A stretch of 64,000 bases of DNA from DSVQ01 sp964484765. GTDB lineage: Bacteria > Planctomycetota > Planctomycetia > Planctomycetales > Planctomycetaceae. This document shows, piece by piece, positions 33,929 through 43,033 of this stretch. The stretch spans positions 1-64,000 of the forward strand of contig CAZAGI010000031.1 of NCBI GenBank assembly GCA_964484765.1, given 5' to 3'. Under the pieces are notes generated by a model. The model saw nothing but the letters and a program-made list of their open reading frames with translations. It did not search any database and had not been told where the DNA came from. How positions within the stretch are numbered: the first letter of the stretch is position 1; every line of letters begins with the position of its first letter. A program made the position numbers and the translations under genes.

Positions 33929-34756
33929 ATGCACTGGCTCCGAATAGCCATTGTCTCGTTGCTGCTTGCGGGTTGCTCAATGCCGCACAATGAAGCGAAG
34001 ACACTCGTGCTGGCAACAACCACCAGCACGCAGGATAGCGGGATTCTCGAAATGCTGATTCCAGAGTTCGAGAAGGACACGGGAATCAAGGTCAAGACTG
34101 TAGCCGTGGGCAGCGGACAGGCTTTGGAACTGGGGCGTCGCGGGGACGCTGACATACTGTTGACTCACGCCCCCCACGCCGAAGCACAATTCATGGCGGA
34201 AGGTTATGGGGAGACGCGCACCTTGGTGATGCACAACGATTTCGTTCTCGTGGGACCGAAGGCCGATTCGGCTGGCGTCAGCGGAACGAGGATTGCCGAG
34301 GCTTTTCGTAGAATCGCCCATACGGAGTCGCCCTTTGTCTCACGGGGTGACGAGTCGGGAACGCACATGAAGGAAAAGCAGATTTGGGAAGAGACGGATG
34401 CACAGCCAGAGGGTGAATGGTATCTGCGTGCTGGCTCAGGAATGGCGGCGGCGCTGCGGATGGCAAACGAGAAGGCGGCCTATACGCTGAGCGATCGAGG
34501 CACATTTCTCGCCCTGCGAAACGGACTCGAACTGGTGGTTATCTCGCAGGGCGAGCCGATCCTTCGCAACCAGTACGCCGTGATTGTTGTCAGTTCACAA
34601 GAGCACCCTCACGCCCATGTCAAAGCTGCTCGGCAGCTCGTCGAGTTTCTCGGCTCGCCAAAAGCACAAGCAGTCATCCGTGACTTCGGCGTTGCGGAAT
34701 TCGGCGAACCTTTATTTTTCGTCAACGAGCGTCGAGTTCCTGAAGGAACAGATTAA
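33929..34756 (+). CDS. tupA: Tungstate-binding lipoprotein
   Basis: The 275-residue protein has a lipobox LLAGC with C16 and then the TupA hallmark TTTSTQDSG, followed by the SRGDESGTHMKEK block. TupA proteins bind tungstate with very high affinity. It is the last gene of the transporter unit, 16 bases behind tupC. Tungstate over molybdate is a family-based assignment. Confidence 0.92.
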   Translation: MHWLRIAIVSLLLAGCSMPHNEAKTLVLATTTSTQDSGILEMLIPEFEKDTGIKVKTVAVGSGQALELGRRGDADILLTHAPHAEAQFMAEGYGETRTLVMHNDFVLVGPKADSAGVSGTRIAEAFRRIAHTESPFVSRGDESGTHMKEKQIWEETDAQPEGEWYLRAGSGMAAALRMANEKAAYTLSDRGTFLALRNGLELVVISQGEPILRNQYAVIVVSSQEHPHAHVKAARQLVEFLGSPKAQAVIRDFGVAEFGEPLFFVNERRVPEGTD

Positions 34757-34787
34757 AAAGTCTTCCGTCATCCCCTGTGAGATCGCT

Positions 34788-36791
34788 ATGAATACTGTCT
34801 TCAGATTACTGTCCGTCATTTCTATGTCGCTTTGTGCGTCGACGATCGTTGGCGCGCAGGACACCCCGCCGCCGCTCACGCTGGCATCGCCGGATAGCCG
34901 TTTGCGGGTGACTTTCAAGCTCGGCGAGAAAGCCCGGCCCGTTTTCGATGTGGTGTACCGTGATGTTCTCCTCGTCACCGGGTCGCTGGGGCTGGAATTC
35001 GCCGGTTCGGGAATCCTGCGAGAGAACCTGAAAGTCGTCGATGTCCGTCGAGCAACGCGCGATGAGCATTATGCGATTGCCGTCGGTAAGACCTCCGCGG
35101 CGCGCGACCATCATCATGAACTGGTCGTGTCACTCGCAGAGTCGACGCCGCCTCATCGCAAGTTCGATGTGGCACTACGCGCGTTCGATGACGGCATCGC
35201 GTTCCGGTATTTTCTTCCCGAACAAGAACCCCTGCGCGATTTCGTGCTGACCGACGAGCACACGCGGCTCTCATTCCCTGGCGATACCAAGGCGAAGATT
35301 CTGCCGCTGAAGAGCTACACGACACCATACGAATGGTACTACGATTCGAAGCCTGTTTCTGAACTGCGCTCGGATCAGTTGATCGGACTGCCGATGCTGC
35401 TGACATACCCGCAGAAGGCTTGGCTTGCCGTCACGGAGGCAAATCTGACCGACTACGCTGGGATGTACTTCTCCGGTGTCGAGGCAGAACCGGGAACGCT
35501 CGTCTCGAAGTTGTCGCCGCTACCGGGCCGAAACGATGGGGCCAAAGTCCGCGGCAAGACTCCGTTCGCGTCGCCGTGGCGAGTGCTCATGGTGGCCGAT
35601 GACCCCGGTCGGCTCATCGAATCGAACATCGTTTTCCATCTGAACGAGCCATCGTCAATCAAGGACACCTCGTGGATCAAGCCGGGCAAGACGACCTTTC
35701 CCTGGTGGAACCACTATGTGCTTGAAGGCGTCAACTTCAAGCCCGGCGTGAACACCGCCACGATGAAGCACTATATCGATTTCTGCGCCGAGCAAGGAAT
35801 TCCGTATCATTCGCTCGACGGACTCGACATCGCCTGGTACGGCGGTCCGATCGCTCCCGATGGGCCGACGGATGTCACGAAAGCTGCGCCCTCGATCGAC
35901 ATGCCCGAATTGCTCCGTTATTCCAAGGAGAAAGCAGTGCGCTTGCGGTTGTGGATGCACTGGAAGGCTCTCCAGCCGCAGCTCGACGAGGCGTTCCGCA
36001 CTTATGAGGAGTGGGGCATCGAGGGCGTGATGATCGACTTCATGGACCGTGACGATCAGGAAATGGTCAACTGGTATCACGAGGTCGCAGCCAAGGCGGC
36101 GAAGCACCACCTGACCGTTACCTGGCACGGAGCCTACAAGCCAACCGGCATGGAGCGAACCTGGCCCAATGTTCTCAGCTACGAGGCGGCGCTGAATCAG
36201 GAGTACAACAAATGGCAGCCGCCTGGCGTAAGGGGCTCTCCGCCGGAACACAACCTCGACATCGCGTTTGTGCGGATGCTCGCCGGCCCGCTCGATTATC
36301 ACCAGGGTGGAATGCGAAACGTGTTGCCCCAGGACTACCAGTTTCGCGATGTGGCTCCTCCCGTCCAAGGTACACGCGGTCATCAAATGGCGATGTACGT
36401 CGTGTACCAGAATCATCTGCCAATGATGGCCGATTATCCGCAGGCTTATCGGGGTCAGCCCGGTTTGGATTTTATCGTCGACGTGCCGACCACATGGGAC
36501 GAAACGCGGGTACTGCACGCCGAATTAAATCAATGTCTCGTCATCGCCCGCCGCAAAGGAGACGCCTGGTATCTCGGCGGAATGACGGCCAGCAAGCAGC
36601 ACGAGTTGGACTTGCCGCTGGATTTCCTCGGCAAGGGCTCCTTTGAAGCAGACTTGTATCAGGACGATCCCGCTGCTGGCCCAACTGCCGTCGCACGCCG
36701 TAAGCAAATCGTTACAGTGAACGACAAGCTACGGATCGTGATGCCCCCTTCCGGCGGCTTCGCGGCACTGTTCTCAACGGTTGACAAGTGA
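34788..36791 (+). CDS. Glycoside hydrolase family 97
   Basis: The 667-residue protein has a signal peptide (MNTVFRLLSVISMSLCASTI) and the three-part GH97 layout: N-terminal beta-sandwich, central (beta/alpha)8 barrel, C-terminal beta domain. Recognisable blocks are PWRVLMVADDPGRLIESN, TSWIKPGKTTFPWW, GIPYHSLDGLDIAWYG and the barrel strand GVMIDFMDRDDQE, where an aspartate acts as nucleophile in retaining members. It hydrolyses alpha-glucosidic or alpha-galactosidic bonds. The ATG at 34788 gives a clean signal peptide. It follows tupA by 31 bases but its job seems unrelated. Confidence 0.9.
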   Translation: MNTVFRLLSVISMSLCASTIVGAQDTPPPLTLASPDSRLRVTFKLGEKARPVFDVVYRDVLLVTGSLGLEFAGSGILRENLKVVDVRRATRDEHYAIAVGKTSAARDHHHELVVSLAESTPPHRKFDVALRAFDDGIAFRYFLPEQEPLRDFVLTDEHTRLSFPGDTKAKILPLKSYTTPYEWYYDSKPVSELRSDQLIGLPMLLTYPQKAWLAVTEANLTDYAGMYFSGVEAEPGTLVSKLSPLPGRNDGAKVRGKTPFASPWRVLMVADDPGRLIESNIVFHLNEPSSIKDTSWIKPGKTTFPWWNHYVLEGVNFKPGVNTATMKHYIDFCAEQGIPYHSLDGLDIAWYGGPIAPDGPTDVTKAAPSIDMPELLRYSKEKAVRLRLWMHWKALQPQLDEAFRTYEEWGIEGVMIDFMDRDDQEMVNWYHEVAAKAAKHHLTVTWHGAYKPTGMERTWPNVLSYEAALNQEYNKWQPPGVRGSPPEHNLDIAFVRMLAGPLDYHQGGMRNVLPQDYQFRDVAPPVQGTRGHQMAMYVVYQNHLPMMADYPQAYRGQPGLDFIVDVPTTWDETRVLHAELNQCLVIARRKGDAWYLGGMTASKQHELDLPLDFLGKGSFEADLYQDDPAAGPTAVARRKQIVTVNDKLRIVMPPSGGFAALFSTVDK

Positions 36792-36966
36792 TACGAAGTC
36801 GACCATGAGGACCACACTGCTCGTTGCTCAAACGATTTCACGAGCGCACCGACGAACGACCACTTGACCACGTTCGATCTAAATCAATTTCCTCAGATTT
36901 CACTGGAACCGGAGGAAGATGCTCGCGGACTGTCCGTGACCGAGACACACGGAGGCGAGGTGCTGG

Positions 36967-37575
36967 TCATCTTCGGATTCTCACACTCGGCAACGATTCG
37001 TGAAGATTGTGACAGCCGCCTTCGGTTACTTTGGTGCCGACGACTGACAAGAATTTCATTTGCTTCGAGCCGGACAGGTGAAGCAATCCCGTATCGGTGA
37101 TCGCCGTGTGGTTGAGATAGAGCCATTCCAAGTGCTTCAGCCGGCCAATCTGCGCCAACCCAGCATCTGTCACAGGGCATTTGTCGAGCATGAGCGTTTG
37201 CAATTGGGGCATGCCGGCAAGGTGCTTCATCCCCGCGTCGGTAATCGTGGTCTCCTTGAGTGATAGCAATTTCAGTTTCGCCAAGCCTTGAAGATGCACG
37301 AGCCCGGCGTCACTGATCTTTGTGGCTTCGAGTGACAGGAACTGAAGCTCGTTCAGTTGCTTGAGATGAGCCAATCCGACATCGGTGATCTTCCCGCTCA
37401 CGTGCAGCCTCCGCAGTTGCTGATGCGGGCTCAGCGTTGCCAGATCGACATCGGTCGCGTCGGAAAGAGTGATCGACAGGACCGGACGATCCGCGGCAGG
37501 CAACTCAACCCCTATGGCGAGAACATACAGCGGGAACAGCAATACCAAAGTTGAAAGTCGGCTGTTTCCCGTCAA
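36967..37575 (-). CDS. Exported leucine-rich-repeat protein
   Basis: The 202-residue protein has a signal peptide (LSTLVLLFPLYVLAIGV) and about five repeats of 24 residues with the consensus ITDAGLxHLxGLxxLxxLxLxxT, the short-LRR form abundant in planctomycetes. It is probably a surface or periplasmic binding protein of unknown target. It ends the minus-strand ArsR operon, 10 bases behind the DsrE gene. Confidence 0.85.
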   Translation of the reverse strand: MTGNSRLSTLVLLFPLYVLAIGVELPAADRPVLSITLSDATDVDLATLSPHQQLRRLHVSGKITDVGLAHLKQLNELQFLSLEATKISDAGLVHLQGLAKLKLLSLKETTITDAGMKHLAGMPQLQTLMLDKCPVTDAGLAQIGRLKHLEWLYLNHTAITDTGLLHLSGSKQMKFLSVVGTKVTEGGCHNLHESLPSVRIRR

Positions 37576-37585
37576 GCGTCTGCTC

Positions 37586-37909
37586 CTAAAACGTCAGCAC
37601 CTTGTCGCATTCGGCGACCATCCGATACAAATCCTGCATCGTCGAAAGCGGACAGATTTCTGATCCCTCGGACTGTCGCAGCTTGAGGCAGGTACCACAG
37701 GCCATGATCTTGCCACCGGCAGCCGCCAACATTTCCATTTGCTCCGTGACTCGAAACTGTTCCGTGCCCAGAGACTCGGCTTCGACTCCCTTGCCCAGCA
37801 GGAAGACCTGGACTTCATCGTGAGCGTGCTTGACGGCGTAATTGCCAAACCGGAATGCGTTCCAGACGCTTTCCGCATCGTTCGAGTAAATACAGATTCC
37901 TAGTTTCAT
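37586..37909 (-). CDS. DsrE/DsrF-like sulfur relay protein
   Basis: The 107-residue protein begins MKLGICIYSNDAESVW and follows the DsrE fold, with FRFGNYAVKHAHDEVQVFLLG and a cysteine pair in MACGTCLKLR that could carry persulfide. The ATG at 37909 is preferred over one eight codons upstream because the family starts with a hydrophobic strand. The nearby cysteine desulfurase would supply the sulfane sulfur. Confidence 0.85.
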   Translation of the reverse strand: MKLGICIYSNDAESVWNAFRFGNYAVKHAHDEVQVFLLGKGVEAESLGTEQFRVTEQMEMLAAAGGKIMACGTCLKLRQSEGSEICPLSTMQDLYRMVAECDKVLTF

Positions 37910-37954
37910 CCACGCTCTCCCCGGTGATTTCACGCGAGTGGCTGATGGAAAACG

Positions 37955-38440
37955 CTACTTGGTCGCCTTCTTATTCCGCGGATCGTCTTCGGGATTCACG
38001 TATTCAATTTTCCACGGCCCCATCCCGTGGAACTGCACGACGGTTTCCCCCTTGATCCACACGAAGTGCTTCATCCCGGCCTCCCAATAACCGTAGGTTC
38101 CGGCGGGCATCGGTTTCGCCGCGTTCGCGTCGAACTTTTCCCCCATGCCGATATTGAATGTGCCTGAAATCACGGTGATCCGCTCGGTCTTGGGATGCGT
38201 GTGAGGCGGAATGCGGTAGCCGTCTGGCGCTTTGACTCGGAAGACAAACGGACCTTCTTTGCCGGGGTCTCCTTCCAGCACGGCCATCTTTGCGCCGGGC
38301 GGCAGCGACGGTGGGCCGTCTTTCCACTCGATCTTGTCGAGTGGGTAGAGGCGGAATTCTCCAGACTCATGATCGTCCGCCTTGGCCGTCGCCATCGCTA
38401 GGATGACGGCTAATGTGAGGATTGAATTTGTGACTCGCAT
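37955..38440 (-). CDS. Exported cupin-domain protein
   Basis: The 161-residue protein has a signal peptide (SILTLAVILAMATAKA) and one cupin barrel: PPHTHPKTERITVISG (metal-ligand histidines and glutamate) and a final histidine in GMKHFVWIKG. It resembles DUF4437-type cupins. It acts in the periplasm, and the substrate is unknown. It lies between the desulfurase and DsrE genes. Confidence 0.85.
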   Translation of the reverse strand: MRVTNSILTLAVILAMATAKADDHESGEFRLYPLDKIEWKDGPPSLPPGAKMAVLEGDPGKEGPFVFRVKAPDGYRIPPHTHPKTERITVISGTFNIGMGEKFDANAAKPMPAGTYGYWEAGMKHFVWIKGETVVQFHGMGPWKIEYVNPEDDPRNKKATK

Positions 38441-38476
38441 ATCGAACGCTCCTTCTCAAGGGTGATGTAAAGTGGA

Positions 38477-39625
38477 TCAGGAAACGAGCTTTCCGTGCCG
38501 ATCGCTGCTACGGACAAGTTCTTCGACCACAGCGTTGATTTCCGATCGCGTGGTTTCGCGCCCCAGGCTCAATCGGATGGTTCCCAGGGCAACATCGCGT
38601 GGTACGCCCATTACGGCCAGTACCGGGCTGATGTGAGCACTTCCCGCATGACAGGCGGAGCCGGTCGAAGCCGCGAGGTTTGGCAGAGCAGCCAGTATTT
38701 GCTGACCCGACTGTCCGCGAAATCCGACGTTCAGTGTATTTGGGAGCCGCTGCGTCGGATGCCCGTTCAACGCAATTTGATCGCCGAATGCTGCCAGGAG
38801 GCGACTCCAGAGTTCGTCGCGCAAAGCCTGCACCGTACCATCAGAAATCCATGCTGCGGCAAGTTCGCAGGCGGCACCCAGTCCTACAATCTCCAGCACG
38901 TTTTCGGTCCCTGCCCGCCGGCCCGCTTCGTGCGAGGCACCATGCAGCAACGGTTCCAACTCAACCCCCTCGCGGACGTATAACGCCCCCACGCCTTTCG
39001 GACCGTACAGTTTATGACCAGCGACGGACAGAAGATCGACGCCCAGCGATTCGACATCGACGGGTATCTTGCCGACCGTCTGTGCCGCATCGGTATGGAC
39101 GAGAATCCCTCGTTCATGCGCGATCGCCGCGATTTCCAACAGTGGCTGAACCGTGCCGACCTCGTTGTTGGCGTGCATAATCGAGATCAGAACGGTGTGT
39201 GAACGGATCGCGGCCGCGACATTAGCGGGATCAACTCGGCCGCTCCCGTCAACGGGCAATCGCGTGACCTCGGCTCCCAGTCCCTCAATGAATCGGCACG
39301 GTTCCAACACGGAGGGATGTTCGACTTGGCTGGTGATGACGTGAACGGGCTTACCTGCGGCGCGCCGGGAATGGAACAACCCCTTAATCACTTGGTTGTT
39401 GGCCTCGGTTCCCCCCGAAGTGAAGACGATCTCCGTCGCATCACAGCACAGCAGCGAGGCAACTTTCGCGCGTGCGTCTTCCACTGCATCCCGCGTCGCG
39501 AGCCCCGCCCAATGGAGACTCGAAGGATTGCCATACGCCTGGTCGAGGTAAGGTAATATCGCCGCCACGACTTCCGGCGCGAGGGGCGTTGTGGCGTTGT
39601 AATCGAGATAGATCCGCTCGGTCAT
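38477..39625 (-). CDS. Cysteine desulfurase (NifS/IscS-like)
   Basis: The 382-residue enzyme removes sulfur from cysteine with pyridoxal phosphate. It shows the LDYNATTPL start, H103, D179 in VHTDAAQ, the PLP lysine K205 in AGHKLYGPKG and the active C325 in STGSACHAGSAH, placing it with group I NifS/IscS. The ATG overlaps the arsR stop by 4 bases. Here the enzyme is under an ArsR-type regulator and beside DsrE, which suggests sulfur handling under metal or sulfide stress. Confidence 0.93.
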   Translation of the reverse strand: MTERIYLDYNATTPLAPEVVAAILPYLDQAYGNPSSLHWAGLATRDAVEDARAKVASLLCCDATEIVFTSGGTEANNQVIKGLFHSRRAAGKPVHVITSQVEHPSVLEPCRFIEGLGAEVTRLPVDGSGRVDPANVAAAIRSHTVLISIMHANNEVGTVQPLLEIAAIAHERGILVHTDAAQTVGKIPVDVESLGVDLLSVAGHKLYGPKGVGALYVREGVELEPLLHGASHEAGRRAGTENVLEIVGLGAACELAAAWISDGTVQALRDELWSRLLAAFGDQIALNGHPTQRLPNTLNVGFRGQSGQQILAALPNLAASTGSACHAGSAHISPVLAVMGVPRDVALGTIRLSLGRETTRSEINAVVEELVRSSDRHGKLVS

Positions 39626-40023
39626 GGAGCGACCTTTCTCAGGCGGGTGACCTGTTTTGTCGGGTTGTCCATCGGAAGCCTCTTTGTGTCGGCCAACCGT
39701 TCTTTATCCGCTTGGATTTCCGCGGGCGTCTGCTTCACCACGGGATCGCCACGACCAATGAGCGCCAGCATATCCTCAACCAACTTGGGACGGCTCAGGT
39801 AATAGCACCGCAGCGCTCCGTCCTGCGCGTAGTCCACCAATTGAGCATGTCGCAGCACGGCCAGATGCTGTGAAATGTTGGCTTGCCGCGCAGGAAGCAA
39901 CTCCTCCATATCCGTGACACACTTGGGACCAGCCTGCAATTCTTGCAAGATGGCCAGGCGAGTTGGATGAGAAAACGCTTTCAGCAATTCCGCGGTGGAT
40001 CGGGAATCGGCCCCGCCTGTCAT
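39622..40023 (-). CDS. ArsR/SmtB-family transcriptional regulator
   Basis: The 133-residue protein has the winged helix of this family: LLKAFSHPTRLAILQEL, then QANISQHLAVLRHAQLVDYAQDGALRCYYL. Cysteines in GPKCVTD and LRCYY could sense metal or sulfur species; the classical CxC of ArsR is not present. The ATG at 40023 has GGAGA upstream and a dyad lies just before it, so autoregulation of the five-gene operon is likely. Confidence 0.92.
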   Translation of the reverse strand: MTGGADSRSTAELLKAFSHPTRLAILQELQAGPKCVTDMEELLPARQANISQHLAVLRHAQLVDYAQDGALRCYYLSRPKLVEDMLALIGRGDPVVKQTPAEIQADKERLADTKRLPMDNPTKQVTRLRKVAP

Positions 40024-40035
40024 GCCAGTCTCCAG

Positions 40036-40059
40036 ATTCGGACATTCGATGTTCCGAAT
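40036..40059. promoter_or_regulatory. 24-bp dyad before arsR
   Basis: ATTCGGA (40036-40042) and TCCGAAT (40053-40059) are perfect arms, and the inner bases ACAT/ATGT extend the symmetry. It ends 13 bases upstream of the arsR start, the usual position of an ArsR-family operator. Confidence 0.65.
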
Positions 40060-40516
40060 ATGTTATCGGCACCGCAGCGATCGTCAATCCCACAATATCC
40101 CTGACCATTGGCAGACGGTGACTCGATCCGTCACATCGCCCGTCGTGAATATGCGTTGAGAAGCCCCTCAAAGATCCACTCGTGCGACCCTCTGCCAGGA
40201 CCACGGCGGACTGAGCCCCAACATCGCTTCGCTCCGGGACCACCGCGACGGTTGGTCTTTCATCTCTTGAAGCAACGTCCGATTCCGACTGAGGATCGCC
40301 CTTTCGTTCGCCTCTTCCAATTTGGTGACGGATCGCAGCCGCTTCAGACTGACGACGCCCTTCGAATTCGGTGACACAAGCATTACCGATTGCCGCCGTA
40401 TAGACATTCACACCACCCGCCCCCGGTGTCCCCGGTGTCGCTTCATACGAAATTGGCGCATTGGACGCCCCCCGCATAAGGCAACCATGCAATCCAGCAT
40501 TCCGGTCCTGGCGGCT
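40060..40516. other. Gap before the palindrome scar
   Basis: Open frames of 70-240 codons exist on both strands but look random, with no ribosome sites and no motifs. It is likely non-coding or decayed. Confidence 0.4.
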
Positions 40517-40530
40517 AGTCGCTGGCGACT
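40517..40530. repeat. 14-bp palindrome
   Basis: AGTCGC (40517-40522) and GCGACT (40525-40530) form a perfect dyad around TG. It stands ten bases left of the 44-base palindrome, so the two may be parts of one element end. Confidence 0.6.
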
Positions 40531-40540
40531 GAAACGAAAC

Positions 40541-40584
40541 AGCCCCAGTCCGTGTCGTCGTTCACGACGACACGGACTGGGGCT
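40541..40584. repeat. 44-base perfect palindrome
   Basis: The arms of 21 bases (40541-40561 and 40564-40584, starting AGCCCCAGTC) are perfect inverted repeats with TC between them. The right arm ends exactly where sulfatase homology begins. It is far longer than a normal terminator and has no U-tract. It may be the end of a mobile element or the product of a recombination event. Confidence 0.9.
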
Positions 40585-40882
40585 AACTGGTTACAATCAT
40601 CATTCCGTGCTTAAAACGCCGAACTTGGACGCACTGGCGGCGAACAGCCCGCGCTTCGAGCGTTTCTACGCGGACAGCCCCTTCTGTTCTCCTACTAGAG
40701 CAATTGGGCTCACGGGGCGTTCGCACGATCGGACAGGAGTGTTTAGCCACGGCCATGCTCTCCGGTTACAGGAGAAGACAGTCGCACCGGCGTTGAAAGG
40801 GGCGGGCTATATCACCGGGCGTTTTGGCAAGTGGTATCTCAAAGGTCATCGCGGTCGGGCTACACCGATCTTCGCAGCATAA
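40583..40882 (+). pseudogene. Sulfatase remnant (N-terminal fragment)
   Basis: The frame reads TGYNHHSVLKTPNLDALA, then FCSPTRA (the C-x-P-x-R site that is converted to formylglycine), TGRSHDRTGVFSHG and FGKWYLKG. This matches about 85 residues of arylsulfatases, whose full length is near 450-500 residues. It lacks the true start (DDQGW-type metal site) and the C-terminal two thirds, and ends at a stop near 40882. It is a broken gene. Confidence 0.85.
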
Positions 40883-41080
40883 CCGAGTTGTACGAGCGAC
40901 AAATCATGCCCGCGGTCGAGTCAAGTTAGCCGACGCTCAGGCAACGCAGATCGCCGGCTCGCTTGATTTCCTGCGCTTACTGGACGCCCGACGCCAGCTT
41001 GTCGAAGAGCAGACCGGTTATCAAAGAGTTCTGACCAACTGCGATCGCAACCTCGTCGAACTCGCTCGAACAGTTGTCGT
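40861..41080 (+). pseudogene. TolC-family outer membrane efflux remnant, frameshifted
   Basis: YTDLRSITELYERQIMPAVES in one frame is continued in another frame by DAQATQIAGSLDFLRLLDA and RRQLVEEQTGYQRVLTNC, the last helical hairpin of TolC-type channel proteins (compare LLQAQRALVESQLGYI in the intact TolC at 56667). A frameshift near 40925 joins the two parts. It abuts the sulfatase remnant, so the region is a junk junction. Confidence 0.75.
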
Positions 41081-41122
41081 TTCTTTGAATTCATCACTCA
41101 GTCAGATCCGCCACTCGCCCCT

Positions 41123-41845
41123 TCAGGTTCCAGGACGTGGGGGCGGGGCCTGCTCTAAATCACCTGCTGGCGGTGGTGCTTGTTCATCACCGGTATCGTG
41201 CGGCTTGATCCCTACGTCGTAGTACAGATGGTGCATCACAGCCTCGGCCGCGTTGGTCTTTTCTACGACATCGCCGGTTCCGATGGGCCGTTGAGCTTGT
41301 CGCGTCCATGGGGCGATTTCTCCTTGGATGTGATGGAACTGTTCATCCAGGGTTCCCACTGTGCGGCGGATGAATTCGCGATCCCCTTGGTGCTGCTTTG
41401 AATGGATGTCCCGCGCCTGCTGTAGAACGCCATAGGCTTCGCGATAGACGTGAGCGAAGCCCGGATTGTGCTGGTAGTTGTAATGCAGATCGAGACAGAG
41501 CGCATTCAGGGCCGTTTCCAGCCGTCCCGATAAATCATCGCACCGCGCGAATCCGCCGTACTGAATTTGGACCGGCTGCTGGACGACAGGAGCCGGATTG
41601 AACGTCGGGATCTGCGTCTGGACGACACGCACCACCGGCGTGGGGGTGTAGTAATGCGCGTTGTTGGCCACATAGTACGCGCCGTGGTGATGCTGTTGTA
41701 CGTGAGGAACGACATACGTCCAATTTGAGTGTCCATAATGGCTGCCGTGATGGTGCGCGTTCTGGTGATGATGCTGGGCGGATGCGACCCCCGGAACCAA
41801 GGCAGCCGCCAGCAGGAGACAGACGAACACGGGAAGACGGTGCAT
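41123..41845 (-). CDS. Exported His-rich protein (240 aa)
   Basis: The protein has a signal peptide (MHRLPVFVCLLLAAALVPGV), then a His-rich region (QHHHQNAHHHGSHYGHS) and a folded helical domain at about 95-200 with ARCDDLSGRLETALNALCLD. It probably binds metals in the periplasm. The ATG at 41845 has AAGGA upstream; an ATG at 41860 has none. It belongs with two similar exported proteins at 41993 and 43034, near metal-efflux genes. Confidence 0.75.
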   Translation of the reverse strand: MHRLPVFVCLLLAAALVPGVASAQHHHQNAHHHGSHYGHSNWTYVVPHVQQHHHGAYYVANNAHYYTPTPVVRVVQTQIPTFNPAPVVQQPVQIQYGGFARCDDLSGRLETALNALCLDLHYNYQHNPGFAHVYREAYGVLQQARDIHSKQHQGDREFIRRTVGTLDEQFHHIQGEIAPWTRQAQRPIGTGDVVEKTNAAEAVMHHLYYDVGIKPHDTGDEQAPPPAGDLEQAPPPRPGT

Positions 41846-41992
41846 GGTGCAATCCTTCATCTTGCAAGGAGTTCGCCGGATGCCGCGCAGACGAGGTTTG
41901 GGCGGCTGGTTGTTGATTATATCCTCGCGAAACCGTTGCGGCAGCCGCCAAAAAAAGAATTCTGGCGTGCTGCCGCATCATGACGTCGTCGT

Positions 41993-42388
41993 TCAATACC
42001 GGATGTAGTCGTCGTGGCCGCGGTGACGAGGATTGAACCCAGGCTGATTGAGCGGTGTTCCATACCCGTTGTTGACGCGCGGGTAGAAGTCTCCATGCAG
42101 CGTGTCATCGCTGTGACGTGGTCGGATCACGGGCGAGAATGAGCGTTGCCCCCACGAATCCAGCATCGAGTGGCCGCGACTATAACCCGCGCCATGGTTG
42201 AAGCCGGAATCGTATCCGCCACCAGGAAGGCGATTCGAGTGGCTCGTGTCGCCACGATTTGCGTGTGTGGCGGAATGCGAGTAATTCGATCCGTAGTTGC
42301 GGTATTGAGAGTTGCCATGGCTCCAGTTTTGCGCGATTGCCGGAGTGCCAACTGCGGCCAGCATCGTGGCTAACAAGAATGTCTTCAT
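41993..42388 (-). CDS. Exported Gly/His/Ser-rich protein (131 aa)
   Basis: The protein has a signal peptide (MKTFLLATMLAAVGTPAIA) and a mature part rich in G, H, S, N and Y without hydrophobic segments, likely flexible and metal-binding. Unknown family. It lies upstream of the gene at 41123 in the same direction, 147 bases away. Confidence 0.65.
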   Translation of the reverse strand: MKTFLLATMLAAVGTPAIAQNWSHGNSQYRNYGSNYSHSATHANRGDTSHSNRLPGGGYDSGFNHGAGYSRGHSMLDSWGQRSFSPVIRPRHSDDTLHGDFYPRVNNGYGTPLNQPGFNPRHRGHDDYIRY

Positions 42389-43033
42389 TGCACCGTCCTT
42401 CTGTCGTTTCTACTGAGCTTTCGCCGCACATTGCGGCAACAGACAGTCATCGCGAACGATATGCCAATTGCGAAAATTGGATCCCGTGCGGCGATTTCAG
42501 CCTGTTCTTGCGATCCGAAAGAGCCGCAAATCAGAATTCGTAATCGAATCGACCTTGCGTGCCGTCATTTTGACGACGTCGTGAAGCATGCGTTTGTTAT
42601 GCAAGGCCGCCGTTCGACGCCGTTATTGCACGGTTCCTACTGCGGGCACGGCAACAAGAGGATGATCGAACGACGCCAGCCTGGAAGCGAATTTGCGCCA
42701 GCCGGTGATTGGGTCCGTTAGGAACTTCCTGCGGCCAGCACCGCCGTTCTTGGAAATACGACCACGAATTGTGGCGGGAACGCGGCCCTTTCCACGAGTC
42801 CGTGATGGGAACGCAATCAATCACAGCCACTGGCTCTGACACTCACTTTGTCACTTTGACAACGGGCGGGCAAAGCGATTGTGAATCCCATTCCTGCTCA
42901 GTCAAATGAGATTCGTCGGCGGATTGTGCCGGATGGCACGCGCGTTGCGTGTCTACGACTGAGAGGCGAACTCGGGAGGGCAAACCCGATTCAAAAGCAA
43001 ACCGCTCTTGAAGAATGAAAAGGAGACCAGATC
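42389..43033. other. 645-base gap between divergent His-rich protein genes
   Basis: Promoters for both directions must lie here. I see no convincing gene, long repeat or dyad. Confidence 0.4.

Noticed and set aside
35655..36518. 287-codon minus-strand frame in the GH97 gene
   Set aside because: The GH97 protein on the plus strand is complete and has recognisable motifs.
40541..40584. Integron attC site
   Set aside because: The palindrome is perfect, has no GTTRRRY/RYYYAAC core pair, and no integron integrase or cassettes are present.
41123..41845. Start at ATG 41860 for the His-rich protein
   Set aside because: It has no ribosome site, whereas the ATG at 41845 has AAGGA in the correct place and gives a better signal peptide.
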